Source: Angomonas deanei (Eukaryota > Euglenozoa > Kinetoplastea > Trypanosomatida > Trypanosomatidae). Taken from it: a DNA stretch of 64,000 nucleotides. The notes beneath the pieces are model-generated. The model was not told the DNA's origin and searched no databases. It saw only the letters and a list, made by a program, of their open reading frames with translations. Below, piece by piece: positions 1 to 10,614 of the stretch. How positions within the stretch are numbered: the stretch's first letter is position 1; each line of letters starts with the position of its first letter. The stretch covers positions 434,001-498,000 of the forward strand of contig LR877152.1 in NCBI GenBank assembly GCA_903995115.1, read 5' to 3'. Position numbers and translations under genes: made by a program.

Positions 1-2457
1 TACTGCAGGACAACCCGGAGCCGGGGTCTACCCTTCTCAATAGCACCCACAACAATGCCAGCCACCACTTTGACGTGTCGGATTTAGAAAAGTCCTCTTT
101 TGACGTAGGAAATAACAACAGTAATAATAATAATAATAATAATAGCGGACCCTCCTTGAATACCTCCCTCGCACTGCACGGCAGTGTGAATCTGAATAAT
201 AATAGCAGCAGCAACATGATACCGGAGATACCACGCACCTATGTATTTCGGTATAACATACGCCTCAATCAGAGACCACCCCCTTTTACCACAGGGACGC
301 ATGTGAACGTGGAGGATATTGTGATTGGGGAGGCCGCCGATGCCGGTAATAATAATAACAATAACAATTCGAATAAGGCGCACGGCAGTTCCGCTTCCAG
401 CGAGAGTGACAGCGAGGAGACGAGCGCCTTCTCCACCGCGGAGCCCTCCGAGGACGGTAGTCACGCGAGTCACGGCAGCTCCCACAAGAATAAAAAAGGG
501 AAACATGGAAGACGAAAGAAGCCACACCCCCAACCGCCTTCCCCTCAGTCCGTAGAGTTGGCGCCCCCACCACCCACGGAAGACACGCAGCCGGTGGCGC
601 CACCGGGGCAAGCAAGGTGAAAAGAAGAAGGTTCACTTCTCCGAGACAGGGACGGAAAAGGCGGCGGACCCGCCGGGGGCCGCACCACCGATACAAGAGG
701 AGGAAGAAGGGAAAGGTACGTACCTCAACATGGGTTGTTTCTTCCAGACCCCGATCCCCGCGTCCGATGTGGCGCTGGAGGAGAATGTGATTGATAGTTT
801 CAACGCCCTTTCCTCCGAGACGCGCCGCCTGGAGATGCTAGAGGCCTTCTACGTGGCACATGTCTCCCCGTTCGAGAACAATGCCTCCTTCACCGGGGAT
901 AACTGGAACAGTCTGGTGGACGGAGATGCGGTGGATAAGTGGTTTGACATCGCATTTGACGACACCCGTTATTGTTTCTACGTGACGGTGTTCAAGCGGC
1001 GCTTCCGCGTCTTTCTCTTTTCCTACCTCCTTCGTGGGTTCGTTATTTTTATCATGTGGGTCATTATGTTCAACATGTTGTTGGGGAAGTATTTTAGCCC
1101 AGGCGGTCTCTATTTCGACACCTTTTCCACCATTATCTTCGCCGGGCTCGTCGGTACCCTCGGCGCCTATGTGGTGCGGGTGCCGACGATTGTTGGGGTG
1201 ATATGGGCTGGCATCTTGTACAACAATGTCCCCTACGTGGGGCGACTCACCGGCGGGATCAACTCCGACATGCGGCAGTTCATTGGGATGTTGGGGTTGT
1301 CGATTGGCATCGTGCGGGCGGGTCTTTCCCTCAATGTGATTCGGTTTAAACAAAAGTTTAAACACTTCATTTGCTTTTCCTGTATCCCTGCCTCGGTGGA
1401 GATGGTGGTACATGGGGTCTGCGCACGTTACATTTTTCACTACGACAGTTGGAAAATTTGCTTCGCGGAAGGGTTTCTCGTCGCCTCCATCGCCCCGAGT
1501 GTCATTGTGCCGATTATTATTTCCTACCAGCGTAAAGGGTACGGCGTGCGGGATGGACCGCCGATGATGATTCTCTGCAGTATCGCGATTGACACGGCGC
1601 TGTGTATCTGGGGGATACAGTTCCTGCTGGCCCTCGAGTTCAAGCGAATGAACACGGCCCTCCTTATTGTGCTTGCCCCGGTGCAAATCCTCGTCGGGAT
1701 CATTGGGGGTATTATTCTCGGTTTTGTGGTGTTCGTGGTAACCTTTTTCATTCTCTTCATGGAAGGCGAACGACTACCAGCGGTGCGCAACGACCGCAAG
1801 CTGACGATTCGACATTCCGTCCATATTCGCTATATTTCCATTCTCTTCATGGTGCTCATTGCGTTTTGTGAAATCTCGATTGGATACCGGTTTAACTGCA
1901 TCGGTGGGTCGGCGATCGCCGTCGTCTTCACCGCCGGCTCCTTCAACTACTTTTGCGTACGCGGTGGCACCCGCGACCACCTACAGGTGAAGGCGGAAAT
2001 GGCCCAATCCCTCACCACCCTGTGGGACTATATTGCGATGCCAGCACTGTTCGGTCTATCTGGGGCCAACGTCAATGTGCACCAGCTGTTCGACCGCTCC
2101 TTCATTGGCCAGGCGTTTGCGTTGGTGTTCATTGGCATGGGGGTCCGCTCCCTCGCCGCGATGGGCACTCCTCTCATGACACGGCTGGGACTGAACTGGC
2201 GGGAGTTGATCTTTTGCGGCGTGGGGTGGATTGGCAAAGGCAGTGTGCAGGGAGCGTTGGGCAGCACGTGCTACAACTACGCGGTGGAGGCACGGGCGAA
2301 GGCGACCACCCCGGAGGAGTACGCCTGGGCGACGCAGCGAATGGCGGATGGGATAAAAATGAAAAATGTGGCAATTTTGGGAATTTTGGTGGCCTGTCCC
2401 ATTTGCTCGATATTTCTTTCCCGTTTTACAGGGAAGCTCCTCACCCCTGGTACCTGA
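1..2457 (+). CDS. CPA-family Na+/H+ antiporter (NHA/SLC9B-like), 5' end outside window
   Basis: The hydrophobic part, from the ATG at 730 (575 aa), has about 12 membrane segments and resembles the cation:proton antiporters that exchange Na+ or K+ for H+ across a membrane. Recognisable stretches are VRVPTIVGVIWAGILYNNVP, RAGLSLN and GFLVASIAPSVIVPIIIS. In SLC9B proteins the ion-binding pair in the following helix is DD. Here the matching stretch reads AIDTAL, so only one Asp is kept. A second reading frame, open from the window start to 620, encodes a hydrophilic Asn- and Ser-rich leader. The antiporter frame is itself open back to 556 (residues GEKKKVHFSETGTEK precede the 730 ATG). I therefore infer one protein with a long cytosolic leader and a single frame change between 556 and 620, in a C-rich stretch. 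The alternative is two genes, but no splice-acceptor-like tract lies between them. The true start is upstream of the window. Confidence 0.75.
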
Positions 2458-2854
2458 GGCGAGATGTTTTTTTTTTTTTTTTTATGTTGAGGAAGAATTA
2501 CTTTTTTTTTTTTTCTGTTTATTATTATTATGATTGTTGATTTTCTTTGTTTTTACACCTATTCAAAACTATATCGGCTTATCGTTCCTTTGTGTGTGTG
2601 TTCGAGCGTATATCTCTCTCTAGATATAAAAGTGACTCATATTTGACAAACAGTTGCAGGTGAAAAGAAACTATTGAACAAACTTTTTTTTTTTTTTCGG
2701 CTGTTCAGTATCGAGAAAAGTGTTTTTGCGTGGGTCTGTGGAATTCAACAAATGAACATCAATGAATTTTTTTTGTTGTGGTTTAGTATATTGTCTCCTC
2801 TCTCCGCTAGAGAAAAGAAAGTAGTATCCTTTACCCCCCAACACACCCACGTCA
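2458..2854 (+). promoter_or_regulatory. Intergenic region with trans-splice acceptor for BUD32
   Basis: AT-rich spacer with T runs at 2467-2483 and 2502-2514. The best acceptor for the next gene is the pyrimidine stretch 2791-2807 (ttgtctcctctctccgc) ending in AG at 2809-2810, which leaves a 44-nt leader before the ATG at 2855. No gene is seen here; short open frames across the T runs have no recognisable content. Confidence 0.6.
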
Positions 2855-3715
2855 ATGACTGCTACCGAGGAGCGACAGTTAGTCTTCCAAGGGGCGGAAA
2901 GTAAAGTCTATCGGTGCCTCTATTACGGCATGCCAGCCATTTGCAAAGAACGCTTCCCAAAGGCGTATCGCTCCCCACTGCTAGACCAACGACTACGGGA
3001 GCAGCGGACCACCCGCGAGGCACGCAACTTGGTGAAGTGCCGCGAGAAGTTCTTTTTACGCACGCCGACGGTGTTGGCGGTGGATAAAAAAAAGTGTGCG
3101 ATCTGGATGGAGTACATTGAGGGTGGTAAAACCATCAAGGAGTGTCTGGACGAGGAGGAAGAAAAGATCGCCAACACGGGAAAGATTACATTGCAGACGG
3201 TGAAGTTATTATTGTCAATGGGATTTGTGATTGGCCGACTGCACAGCGCTGGGGTCGTCCACGGCGACTTGACCACCTCGAACTTCATGTACTGCGAAGA
3301 GGACGATACTTTTTTCCAAAACAACTCAACTCCTAGTGAAACCATCCCGTTAGAAATACCACAAGAGGTGCTGGCGCAAATTTCCGACAACACAGAGAAT
3401 CATAGTTCCATTCGTGTTTCCCCCGCGTCCATTGTCATTTTAGATTTTGGATTAGTACCGGAGAAGAACAATGAGGAGGAGCGGGCGGTAGATCTCTACG
3501 TACTCGAGCGTGCCTTACTGTCTACCCATCCTTTTCTAGAACATACCTCCACGTTATTATTGCTAGCGGGGTATCAGGCGGGCGCCGTGCACTCCGTGGC
3601 AGCCACTGCGAACAATCATAATAGAGAGAAGGAGAGGAGACAAAAGTGGAAGGCGACGCTGACGCGACTGGAGGCAGTGCGGGCGCGTGGTCGTAAGAGA
3701 AGTATGGTGGGATAG
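2855..3715 (+). CDS. BUD32: KEOPS complex kinase Bud32/PRPK
   Basis: Small atypical protein kinase/ATPase of 286 aa. In KEOPS it supports Kae1 in making the t6A modification of ANN-decoding tRNAs. The Bud32 hallmarks are present: the short glycine loop GAESKVYR (about residues 12-19), the signature running from KERFPKAYRSP through LDQRLREQRTTREARNL, the catalytic loop VHGDLTTSNFM (about residues 134-144) and LDFGLV as the DFG motif. The C-terminus ends in a basic tail with RKRS, as in Bud32 proteins that carry an Arg/Lys-rich tail. About 50 residues, Ser/Thr/Asn-rich, separate the catalytic loop from DFG, which is longer than usual. The ATG at 2855 is the first after the acceptor AG at 2810. 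The frame is intact. Confidence 0.93.
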   Translation: MTATEERQLVFQGAESKVYRCLYYGMPAICKERFPKAYRSPLLDQRLREQRTTREARNLVKCREKFFLRTPTVLAVDKKKCAIWMEYIEGGKTIKECLDEEEEKIANTGKITLQTVKLLLSMGFVIGRLHSAGVVHGDLTTSNFMYCEEDDTFFQNNSTPSETIPLEIPQEVLAQISDNTENHSSIRVSPASIVILDFGLVPEKNNEEERAVDLYVLERALLSTHPFLEHTSTLLLLAGYQAGAVHSVAATANNHNREKERRQKWKATLTRLEAVRARGRKRSMVG

Positions 3716-3939
3716 TCAGCGACCTTTTTTGTTGTTGTTACAGAAATAAACAAAGCATAGCGGCAACATTATTGGGGTGTTTTGGTATTAATATGTGTAC
3801 TATTTTTTTTTTTTTTCGAATGATCATAATTTTCTCCCTTTTTTTTTTTTAAGGTAAAATAGAGTGAAAACGCGTATAGATTAAACACCAAAAAAAAAAA
3901 TAGAAATAGATTTACCTACATTTTTTTAAAACTCTCATC

Positions 3940-5106
3940 ATGAGGCAAAGTAGCCCAGCACGCCAGCTGCTGTTCAAGGAATACGAAGACCATAACAACA
4001 ACAACATCGCGAACCAAATCATAGCGAGCCACCATAACAATAATAATACGAATAGTGCTTATGACAGCTTATCCCCGCAGGAAAAGAAAACACTGCGGGA
4101 GACGACGTCTCTTTTCATTTGCTGCCGTAATCTATTCTCCATTCAGCAAATCCGTTTTCTGGGCCATCTGACGCAGCTGACCGTTTTGAATTTGCACATG
4201 AACAATATTAAAAAAATACCCCCAATGGTCCTCTCCCACTTGACCCACTTGGAGGAGTTGGATTTAAGTGCCAACGAGATTGGGACACTCCATAAAGATA
4301 GTTTTTCGGGTTTGACAAAGTTAAAGGTATTAAACTTGAGTAGTAACTGTTTGGTGCATCTGAACCCCGAGGAGGAAGAGGAACAGGAGGCAGAAAAGGG
4401 AAACGGCAACAAACGAAAACACAAATCCAAAAATAGTCCCCTGTCCAATAAAACGGAATGGATAAAAGATGGAATTTTTGCCCCGTTAGAGTCATTGCAA
4501 ATATTATACTTATCGTTTAATCATGTAGAGAACTTGGATGGGCTGCGGAGTATTCTTCCTCCGACAGGTGGGGGAAACAATGAAAAACAGCACAAGTCGT
4601 ATTTTAAAAAGATTGATCTGAGTGGCAACGCGATTGCCTCCTTGGCACAGGTCAAGGAAAGCTTAGTGCTGCAGCGAGGGAATCTGGAAGACATTCGACT
4701 CGCGATCCACCACCCAAACGACAAGAAGGAAGAGGAAGAGGATCTGCAGCAGGCGTGGATGGACCAACTCACAAGAGAAAATCCATTTATTTCTCAAAAC
4801 AGTATCAATACTAATAATAATATGTATGTGGAGGAGTTGCTAGAGTACTTCCCTTCCCTTCAAGTCATTGATGGTCAGTCGCATGGGGTCAACCCCATCG
4901 AGGAGGAAAATACTCGAAAGGTAGAGGCATTGGCGACGATCAATAGTGCAACTGGTACGACAATAAAAGAGACACAGAAAAAGGAGGAAGAAGAGGAAAA
5001 AAAGAAGTTGTTGGACGAGATGAATTACTATTACACGCTGAAGAGCGATGTGGAGGAGTTGAAGGACCAACTCACCCACATCAAAGAAATCGAAATCAAC
5101 CGGTAA
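3940..5106 (+). CDS. Leucine-rich-repeat protein (N-terminal part of a possible LRR/coiled-coil protein)
   Basis: 388 aa. After an Asn-rich leader come tandem LRRs: LTQLTVLNLHMNNIKKIP, LTHLEELDLSANEIGTL, LTKLKVLNLSSNCLVHL and LESLQILYLSFNHVENLDG. An LRR-cap-like stretch ending EYFPSLQVIDG follows. The C-terminus is a coiled coil (ELKDQLTHIKEIEINR). This layout is typical of SDS22/LRRC-type cytoskeletal or centrosomal scaffolds. The frame stops at 5104-5106. Frame 2 directly behind it (5102-5327) is free of stops and reads like coding sequence (ISEDDLDIPVLSPPKPFLSH). The coiled-coil frame to 7355 then follows with no clear acceptor tract between. I infer that 3940-7355 may be one LRR plus coiled-coil protein of about 1,130 aa (LRRCC1-like layout), broken by two frame changes near 5063-5106 and 5163-5327. 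The specific function is unknown. Confidence 0.7.
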   Translation: MRQSSPARQLLFKEYEDHNNNNIANQIIASHHNNNNTNSAYDSLSPQEKKTLRETTSLFICCRNLFSIQQIRFLGHLTQLTVLNLHMNNIKKIPPMVLSHLTHLEELDLSANEIGTLHKDSFSGLTKLKVLNLSSNCLVHLNPEEEEEQEAEKGNGNKRKHKSKNSPLSNKTEWIKDGIFAPLESLQILYLSFNHVENLDGLRSILPPTGGGNNEKQHKSYFKKIDLSGNAIASLAQVKESLVLQRGNLEDIRLAIHHPNDKKEEEEDLQQAWMDQLTRENPFISQNSINTNNNMYVEELLEYFPSLQVIDGQSHGVNPIEEENTRKVEALATINSATGTTIKETQKKEEEEEKKKLLDEMNYYYTLKSDVEELKDQLTHIKEIEINR

Positions 5107-7355
5107 GAGTAATCCTAAAAGAGAAAAGGAAGCACAGCCGGGCCGTCCTTCCCCTGCAGTGAAGCCGCTCGATGTCCAGCCGCTGGTGGAGCATCCTAAT
5201 CCAGCTACCAATCCTCCTCATAATAATACAGTAATCAGCGAGGATGACCTGGATATCCCGGTCCTCTCTCCCCCGAAACCGTTTCTCTCGCACCCTGAAA
5301 GGGAACGCCACGGTGACGCGCTCCGCTAGCGGGAAGTTGCACATTCTGCCTCGCCACTCCTGGACCACGACGAGCCCACTGGCAGCCAGTCAGAAGAGTC
5401 CGGTAGACTCCTCCCCTGGTAGTTCACCCGACGCTGACGCAGCAGACACGGCAGAGGCAACACCGGAGAGAGGGGAGCAATGGCGCCTGAAGCAGGTCTC
5501 GCGAGGTACCTCTACCGACCCTCAGAAAGAAGAAGAAGGACACCAGCTGGAGGAGCGGCTAGCGGCCCAGGAGATGCGGCTACAGCGGTTACAGGAGCAG
5601 ATCGCGGTGCGGGCGGTGATCCAGCCCCAGCAGGACTGGCAGCGGGAGAAGGAGGCCTACCGGTTGGAGCACGAGCTGTACAAGGAGAAGAGCAGTAGAG
5701 AGCGGCAGACCCTGCGGAGTCAGGTCAGTGCCCTCAAGGATGAGCTCCTCCGGCAGCGACAGGAGCAGACCTTGCTGCGAGAAAAACACCAGCGGGAGAT
5801 GGAGGCGGCCCTACGGACCCAACAAGGGAAAACCAGTCAGGACGAACAGCTCCTACGCGCTAGGCACGCTAAAGAATTAGAGCAGACCCGTGAGACCTTA
5901 CGACACCAACACGAATTAGATTTAGAGCGTGAAACCACCGCCTTTCAGGTCTTCTGCAAGGAGCAGGAAGAGTACTTCCACAGTCGCCTCCAGCAGCAGG
6001 CGGAGGAGACCCAGCTAGCGGTGGAGCGCCAGCAGGAGAGGGTACGACGGGAGCAGTTCGTTCAACTCGATGCCCTCTATACGGTAGTATTGCAAGAAAC
6101 GGAGCGACGACGTCAGCTGGAAGGCACGGAGTCCGCTGACCGGCAGGCACTGTTTCACACCGTTCATCATCATCAACTGGTGGCGCGACTGTCGCGTCAG
6201 GTGAGGCGACTGGAAACGGAAAAGGAATCCATTTTAGCCAACTTTAGTGTCCAAAACAAAACGTGGGAGAAGTATTGCAATGACTTACAGGAAGAGTACA
6301 ATGACGCCCTACGACACGCAGAGGAGGAAGTGAGTCGACTGCTAGTGGGAATGGAGCATTTGAAAAAAGAGGATACCCCTCGCTCCAGCGCCGCGCATGG
6401 ACGGGATGTGGCCTGTGACCCTATTGGTCAAAAAGAAGTGCACTATGAAACGGCCTTGTCCATTGTGCAAGAACCCTCCGCCCTTCCCGTGGAGGAGACG
6501 GCGACGGTTTACGTCTCTCCCACAGACGCCTACTGGAAGAAGGTGTGTGCTCGGTTACAGTCGGAGGTGGAGTCGCTCCAGGCGGCGGAGCGGGCGCACC
6601 TCTCCAGTCAGGCGACCCTCACCCAGGAGAATACCCGACTGCTCGCCCAGCTACACACCCTGCAGTCGGAGCAAACGTCACGGCAGCAGGCGGAGCAGGA
6701 AAAGGAGAACTTGCTGCGCACCCTCCACAGTCTTAAAGACGACCTACAGCACAAGGACGACGCACTCGATCAGCTAGAGGAGGAAGCGAGGGAGAAGTTG
6801 GAAGAAAAGCGCTGTCGGATTGCCCTACTAGAGGAGGAGCTGGCGCTGCAGAGGGAGGAGCGGGAGAAGAGTGTGGCGCAGTCCGTCGCGTACAAGGAGG
6901 AGGTGGAACAGACCAAGAAACAACTGGCGGAGCTGGAAGAGAAGTTTAAGGTCGTGTGGTGGCAGTGCTGCGGTAGCGGACAGGCCGACGAAGGGGAGCC
7001 AATGATGAGCCCGCCCCTCTCCTGGCAAGACAGCACCCCGAACGCCACGCTCCTTTCCACGTTACCCCTCCACAAGAAGATTAACGAAAAAGACAAGCTG
7101 CTGCAATCCTTGCGATTGGAGCGGCAGGAGTTGGTGCAGGGGCTGACGGTAGCGAGGGATCAGCTCCTGCGGTCGGCGGCAATCGAAGAGCAACTCCAAC
7201 GACGGGTGGGGGAGATGGAGCAGTCGGTGCAACAACTAAAGGAAGAAAAGCGAAAATGGGAAGAAAAGTGTAACGTGTTGGAAGAAAGTTACAAGCAAAA
7301 ACAAAAACAGACGTGGCAGACGTTTGTTCAAATCATGGGAGAGGCCGCGCCCTGA
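5107..7355 (+). CDS. Long coiled-coil protein (possible continuation of the LRR gene)
   Basis: The main frame runs to 7355; the first ATG in it is at 5244 (703 aa). Almost all of it is predicted coiled coil, rich in Glu, Gln, Arg and Leu with heptad spacing (EERLAAQEMRLQRLQEQI, REQRQTL-type blocks, EELALQREEREKSVAQ). A Pro/Ser/Thr-rich segment sits at about residues 20-75, and another non-coiled segment lies at about residues 575-610. There is no enzymatic motif. The stretch 5107-5327 reads sensibly in another frame and would link it to the LRR protein upstream, so the real start may be at 3940. If it is a separate gene, the ATG at 5244 is weakly supported because no pyrimidine tract precedes it. 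The role is probably structural (basal body or cytoskeleton), inferred only from architecture. Confidence 0.65.
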
Positions 7356-7632
7356 AGAAGAATGCGATTAGATGAATAATATATAGAATCAAACCCAAAG
7401 ATTAAAAAAAAGAGATTGAGATAGACTTGTTTATTTTACTTTACCTCTCTCGTTATAGGAATACGGCAATATTGTGATGGCGGCCATTTGTGGTAGTTGA
7501 TGTTCGTGTAAAAACAAACATTTTTTTTTTCCCCCTCTCTCTTTTAAAAAGCAGCGTATTAGGAAAACTACAATACTTTTCATTGTAGTTTCATCCTTTT
7601 CTTTTTTAAATTTATTTTCTTTCACACCTTTC

Positions 7633-8352
7633 ATGCGACGCTGTGCACGCCCGACACACGCCCTCGCGCTAGGCGTTGTCTCCCCCTTAGCTGTTCCTGA
7701 AGGAGACGCCACGCTCACCACCGCTCGCCGCCATCGTTTCTATAAGCCGCTCGTCAACAGTGGTATTAACCTCTGGCGAGCACGCATGGGTCGTCTGCAC
7801 AAAGGGTGGGACACGTGGCAGTACCAGCACACCAAGCCCGACCCCCGCCCCTACCCGGAGCCGGCCGTCAATAACTACTATGGCCGTTCGCGCATTTGGA
7901 ACCCCATTGCGGGTAAGATTGGTTTGGTCAATAAGAAGATTGAGGAGTGGGACTGGCCGAAGCGACGACCACCGCCGACGGGTCTGCGCCACTCGCCGGA
8001 GTACTTTCCGTACTTTTTTGACAAGTACTTCCCCGATGTAGAGGTGAGTCTAGTGCTCGATAGTGTGTTGAACAATGAAACAACACGACCGGTGTTTACC
8101 ATTCCCCAAGACATGTCCAAGCAGGAGTTGGCCAACTACCTCAAGAATATTTACAACATTGACAACATTGCGCAGATCGGGGTACGCAATATGCGAGGGA
8201 AGCGGTTTAAGAATGAGGTGGGAACGATTAAGTCACACCCGGATTATAAGACGGCGGTAGTAGAATTGGATTCGCCGGTGGTAGTAGAATTTAAGCATAT
8301 CAAGGGCACCGAGGATACGCCAGATAACCAACCACAGGCCCAGATTTCTTAA
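7633..8352 (+). CDS. MRPL23: Mitochondrial large-subunit ribosomal protein uL23m
   Basis: 239 aa. The N-terminus is basic and looks like a mitochondrial targeting sequence (MRRCARPTHALALG). The middle is Trp/Tyr/Pro-rich, as in kinetoplastid mitoribosomal proteins. The C-terminal 100 residues carry the uL23 fold: FTIPQDMSKQELANYLKNIY, then IAQIGVRNMRGKRFKN, then KTAVVELDSPVVVEF, matching the beta-alpha-beta core that sits near the exit tunnel. The protein is longer than bacterial L23 because of the N-terminal extension. The frame is intact. A pyrimidine-rich run lies just upstream (7596-7630), but the acceptor AG cannot be assigned with confidence. Confidence 0.8.
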   Translation: MRRCARPTHALALGVVSPLAVPEGDATLTTARRHRFYKPLVNSGINLWRARMGRLHKGWDTWQYQHTKPDPRPYPEPAVNNYYGRSRIWNPIAGKIGLVNKKIEEWDWPKRRPPPTGLRHSPEYFPYFFDKYFPDVEVSLVLDSVLNNETTRPVFTIPQDMSKQELANYLKNIYNIDNIAQIGVRNMRGKRFKNEVGTIKSHPDYKTAVVELDSPVVVEFKHIKGTEDTPDNQPQAQIS

Positions 8353-8520
8353 AAAAAAATAATAAATGGAAAGCAGTACCAGCTCAGTAACTATAGTAAT
8401 AAAAAGATTCCACACTTTTCTTTTTTCTACACATTTATAAACATTTATTCAAAAGCACCGTGTTGCCCGCACTGTTCTTTCTATTCTCATTGTCCCGCCA
8501 AACCACTTTCCAACACGTTT

Positions 8521-8542
8521 TCCTTTTCTCTTTCCCCCTTAG
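8521..8542 (+). promoter_or_regulatory. Putative trans-splice acceptor
   Basis: A pyrimidine tract (tccttttctctttccccctt) is followed by AG at 8541-8542, 25 nt before the ATG at 8568. It argues against the longer reading that would begin at 8460, because that start lies upstream of the acceptor. Confidence 0.6.
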
Positions 8543-8567
8543 CACACCATCATTAATAGTAGCAGGA

Positions 8568-9500
8568 ATGTTCGGCATAACCGAAGTGGAAATTCACCGT
8601 TTAGCGATCGTCCATGTTATATTCGTCCTCATCGGCGGGGCGTACTTCCTCTGGTCCACCTGGACCTCCCTCACGGAGGCGGAGAATAACCCGAACGGGC
8701 CGCTCGCGCAGGGGTACCCCTCCAGCCTCAACAACCGTGATCTCGCGACGATAGAAAGTATTGCCGTGTCGGTGTTTCTACTCATGTTTGTTATTTCGTT
8801 GGGCTTTTTGATGTCGGCGAACCCCACCGACCGCCCCGCCACACGCCTCGCCGTCGGCTTGGTGCTCATTTTCGTCTCCTCCCTCTTGTACTACGTGCTG
8901 CGGTTTGCCTTGGTGATCCAACGACACGTGGAAGGACAGGCACCGGGTGGGGCGGAGATTGTGAGTGAGGAGGAGTACAAGCGACGAGAGCAGGCGGCCC
9001 GGCAGCCCTGCAGGGAGGTGGACGTACAGTCCATGTTTGACGACACCAGTGAAGAACGGCTGACGGAGGCCCAGCGTGCCCTTCCCATCTGTAACCACCA
9101 CACCGGTGACAGCGGGGAGGCGGTGAGCTCCCTCGTCCTCGTGGGGGGCGCTCTCAAGAATATGTTCAATGTGCTGTGGGAGATTGTCTTTGGCATGAGC
9201 GACGACCTCGCCCCGCCGACGGAGGGCATCTACCGGTTTGAGCGACTGGTGAACCTGAAGGTGACGCTGGTGAACCTGTTTGGGATGGTGGTGTCCTTGT
9301 ACGGTATCTTCTTCTTCGATCTGGACGGTGGGGTGGCCAACGCCGAACTCACCGCCGCGAACCTGAAAAACTTGGAGAAGCTCATGCAGTCCGGTCAACC
9401 GCCACTCCAGAAGCGCCGGGGGAGTTCGGTGCCGGAGAATGGGAGTGAGGCCGAGGCGCCAGCGAAGGAAGAAACCCTTTTGGAAAAGAAAAAGAAATAG
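8568..9500 (+). CDS. Multi-pass membrane protein of unknown function
   Basis: 310 aa from the ATG at 8568. Hydrophobic segments lie at about residues 9-28 ([16 protein letters not shown]), 64-84 ([18 protein letters not shown]), 94-118 ([18 protein letters not shown]) and 250-272 ([17 protein letters not shown]). A hydrophilic loop of about 130 residues separates the third and fourth. The C-terminal tail is charged and ends in a poly-Lys stretch. No family is recognised. The high GC at third positions matches the neighbouring housekeeping genes, which suggests a real and well-expressed protein. The poly-Lys tail could be a retention signal or could bind acidic phospholipid; that is inference. 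Confidence 0.75.
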   Translation: MFGITEVEIHRLAIVHVIFVLIGGAYFLWSTWTSLTEAENNPNGPLAQGYPSSLNNRDLATIESIAVSVFLLMFVISLGFLMSANPTDRPATRLAVGLVLIFVSSLLYYVLRFALVIQRHVEGQAPGGAEIVSEEEYKRREQAARQPCREVDVQSMFDDTSEERLTEAQRALPICNHHTGDSGEAVSSLVLVGGALKNMFNVLWEIVFGMSDDLAPPTEGIYRFERLVNLKVTLVNLFGMVVSLYGIFFFDLDGGVANAELTAANLKNLEKLMQSGQPPLQKRRGSSVPENGSEAEAPAKEETLLEKKKK

Positions 9501-9612
9501 ACATTAACGACTTGCCATATACAGGCACACAATTTTTATTATTATTATTGTTTATAATGAAAGGCACAAACAGCTCTAGTGTGTGTGAACCGGCAGACCG
9601 TCCATCTATTGT

Positions 9613-9665
9613 TCCCTCCCTTCTCTTCCCTCTTTCTTTTTTTTTATGTGTTTTGTTCCACCTAG
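9613..9665 (+). promoter_or_regulatory. Putative trans-splice acceptor for cyclophilin
   Basis: A long T/C-rich run (ccctcccttctcttccctct onward) ends with AG at 9664-9665, 29 nt before the cyclophilin ATG at 9695. It rules out the longer open frame from 9512 as the real start. Confidence 0.6.
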
Positions 9666-9694
9666 TTTTTACCGTTTATTATCTTCTTTTACAA

Positions 9695-10023
9695 ATGAGC
9701 TACAAGCCCCACCACGCCACCGTGCCCACCAACCCCAAGGTGTACTTCGATATCACCATTGGAGGTCAGGCCGCCGGTCGCATCACCTTCGAGCTCTTCG
9801 CCGATGCTTGCCCCAAGACCGCCGAGAACTTCCGCGCCCTCGCCACTGGCGAGAAGGGCTTCGGTTATGCCGGCAGCCCCTTCCACCGCATCATCCCCAA
9901 CTTCATGTGCCAGGGTGGTGACTTCACCAACCAGAACGGTACTGGTGGCAAGTCCATCTACGGTAACAAGTTCGAGGATGAGACCTTCGCCGGTAAGGCG
10001 GGGAAGCACTTCGGCCCTGGTAC

Positions 10024-10075
<52 letters not shown>

Positions 10076-10232
10076 TGCACCGCCCCCACCGACTGGCTCA
10101 ACGGCAAGCACGTCGTCTTCGGCCAGGTGCTCGAGGGGTACGACGTCGTCAAGAAGATGGAGGGCGTGAAGACGAATGCTGGTGACAAGCCTTCCCAGGC
10201 CCGTCATCGTTGCCGCCTGCGGACAACTCTAA
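9695..10232 (+). CDS. CYPA: Cyclophilin A, peptidyl-prolyl cis-trans isomerase
   Basis: Single-domain cyclophilin of about 178 aa that catalyses prolyl isomerisation, normally in the cytosol. The active-site and cyclosporin-binding residues are visible in [20 protein letters not shown] (Arg, Phe, Gln), [19 protein letters not shown] and [14 protein letters not shown] (Trp, His). The gene has the strongest C-ending codon bias of the window, which suggests very high expression. The last residues should read like the usual P-V-x-I-A-x-C-G-Q-L end. They do so only after a one-base frame change at about 10199 (a GG where one G is expected), reaching the stop at 10230-10232. Read without it, the frame runs on into poly-Lys. 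I take this as a likely sequencing indel. Confidence 0.93.
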
Positions 10233-10614
10233 ATTATATTTTTGTGTGTTTTTCTTTCAATGGAAAACTTTTTTTTTTTTTTTCGAAAAAAGCCAAAAAA
10301 AAAAAAAAATGTGTCACTGGTTAATGGTATTTTATTTTACTTTGTAGAAGAAGAATCCTATTTGATCAGTACAAAAAAAAAAAAAAAAACATTATTCTCT
10401 GTTGTATTATTCATCGGGTGAACTTCACTAGTTTTCTTTGCTTTGCAATATTGAATATTCTTCTTTTCTCTAAGCAACTTTTTTTTTTTTTTTTTACTTT
10501 TCCCCTTAGAAACCATAGAGGTAAGAAGCGCTTTTTAAAAAAACAAAAAAGATAACCATACTAACCAATCAGACTCTTTCATAAAACTCAAAATCAAACA
10601 ATAACACAGCAAGA
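10233..10614 (+). promoter_or_regulatory. Intergenic region with trans-splice acceptor
   Basis: A/T homopolymer spacer. The best acceptor for the next gene is the T run and CCCC stretch at 10480-10507 ending in AG at 10508-10509. A purine- and A-rich leader of about 105 nt follows to the ATG at 10615. No gene is seen. Confidence 0.5.

Noticed and set aside
5102-5159. Possible GT-AG intron (ggtaagagt ... ccttcccctgcag)
   Set aside because: The ends look like splice sites, but removing the segment leads to a stop within 13 codons in the resulting frame. No other gene in the window has an intron.
8460-8567. Longer N-terminus for the membrane protein
   Set aside because: The extra 36 residues come from the pyrimidine tract, and the acceptor AG at 8541-8542 lies inside them, so they would not be in the mature mRNA.
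9512-9694. Longer N-terminus for cyclophilin
   Set aside because: It is translated from the T-rich spacer and lies upstream of the acceptor AG at 9664-9665. Cyclophilin A begins at the ATG at 9695.
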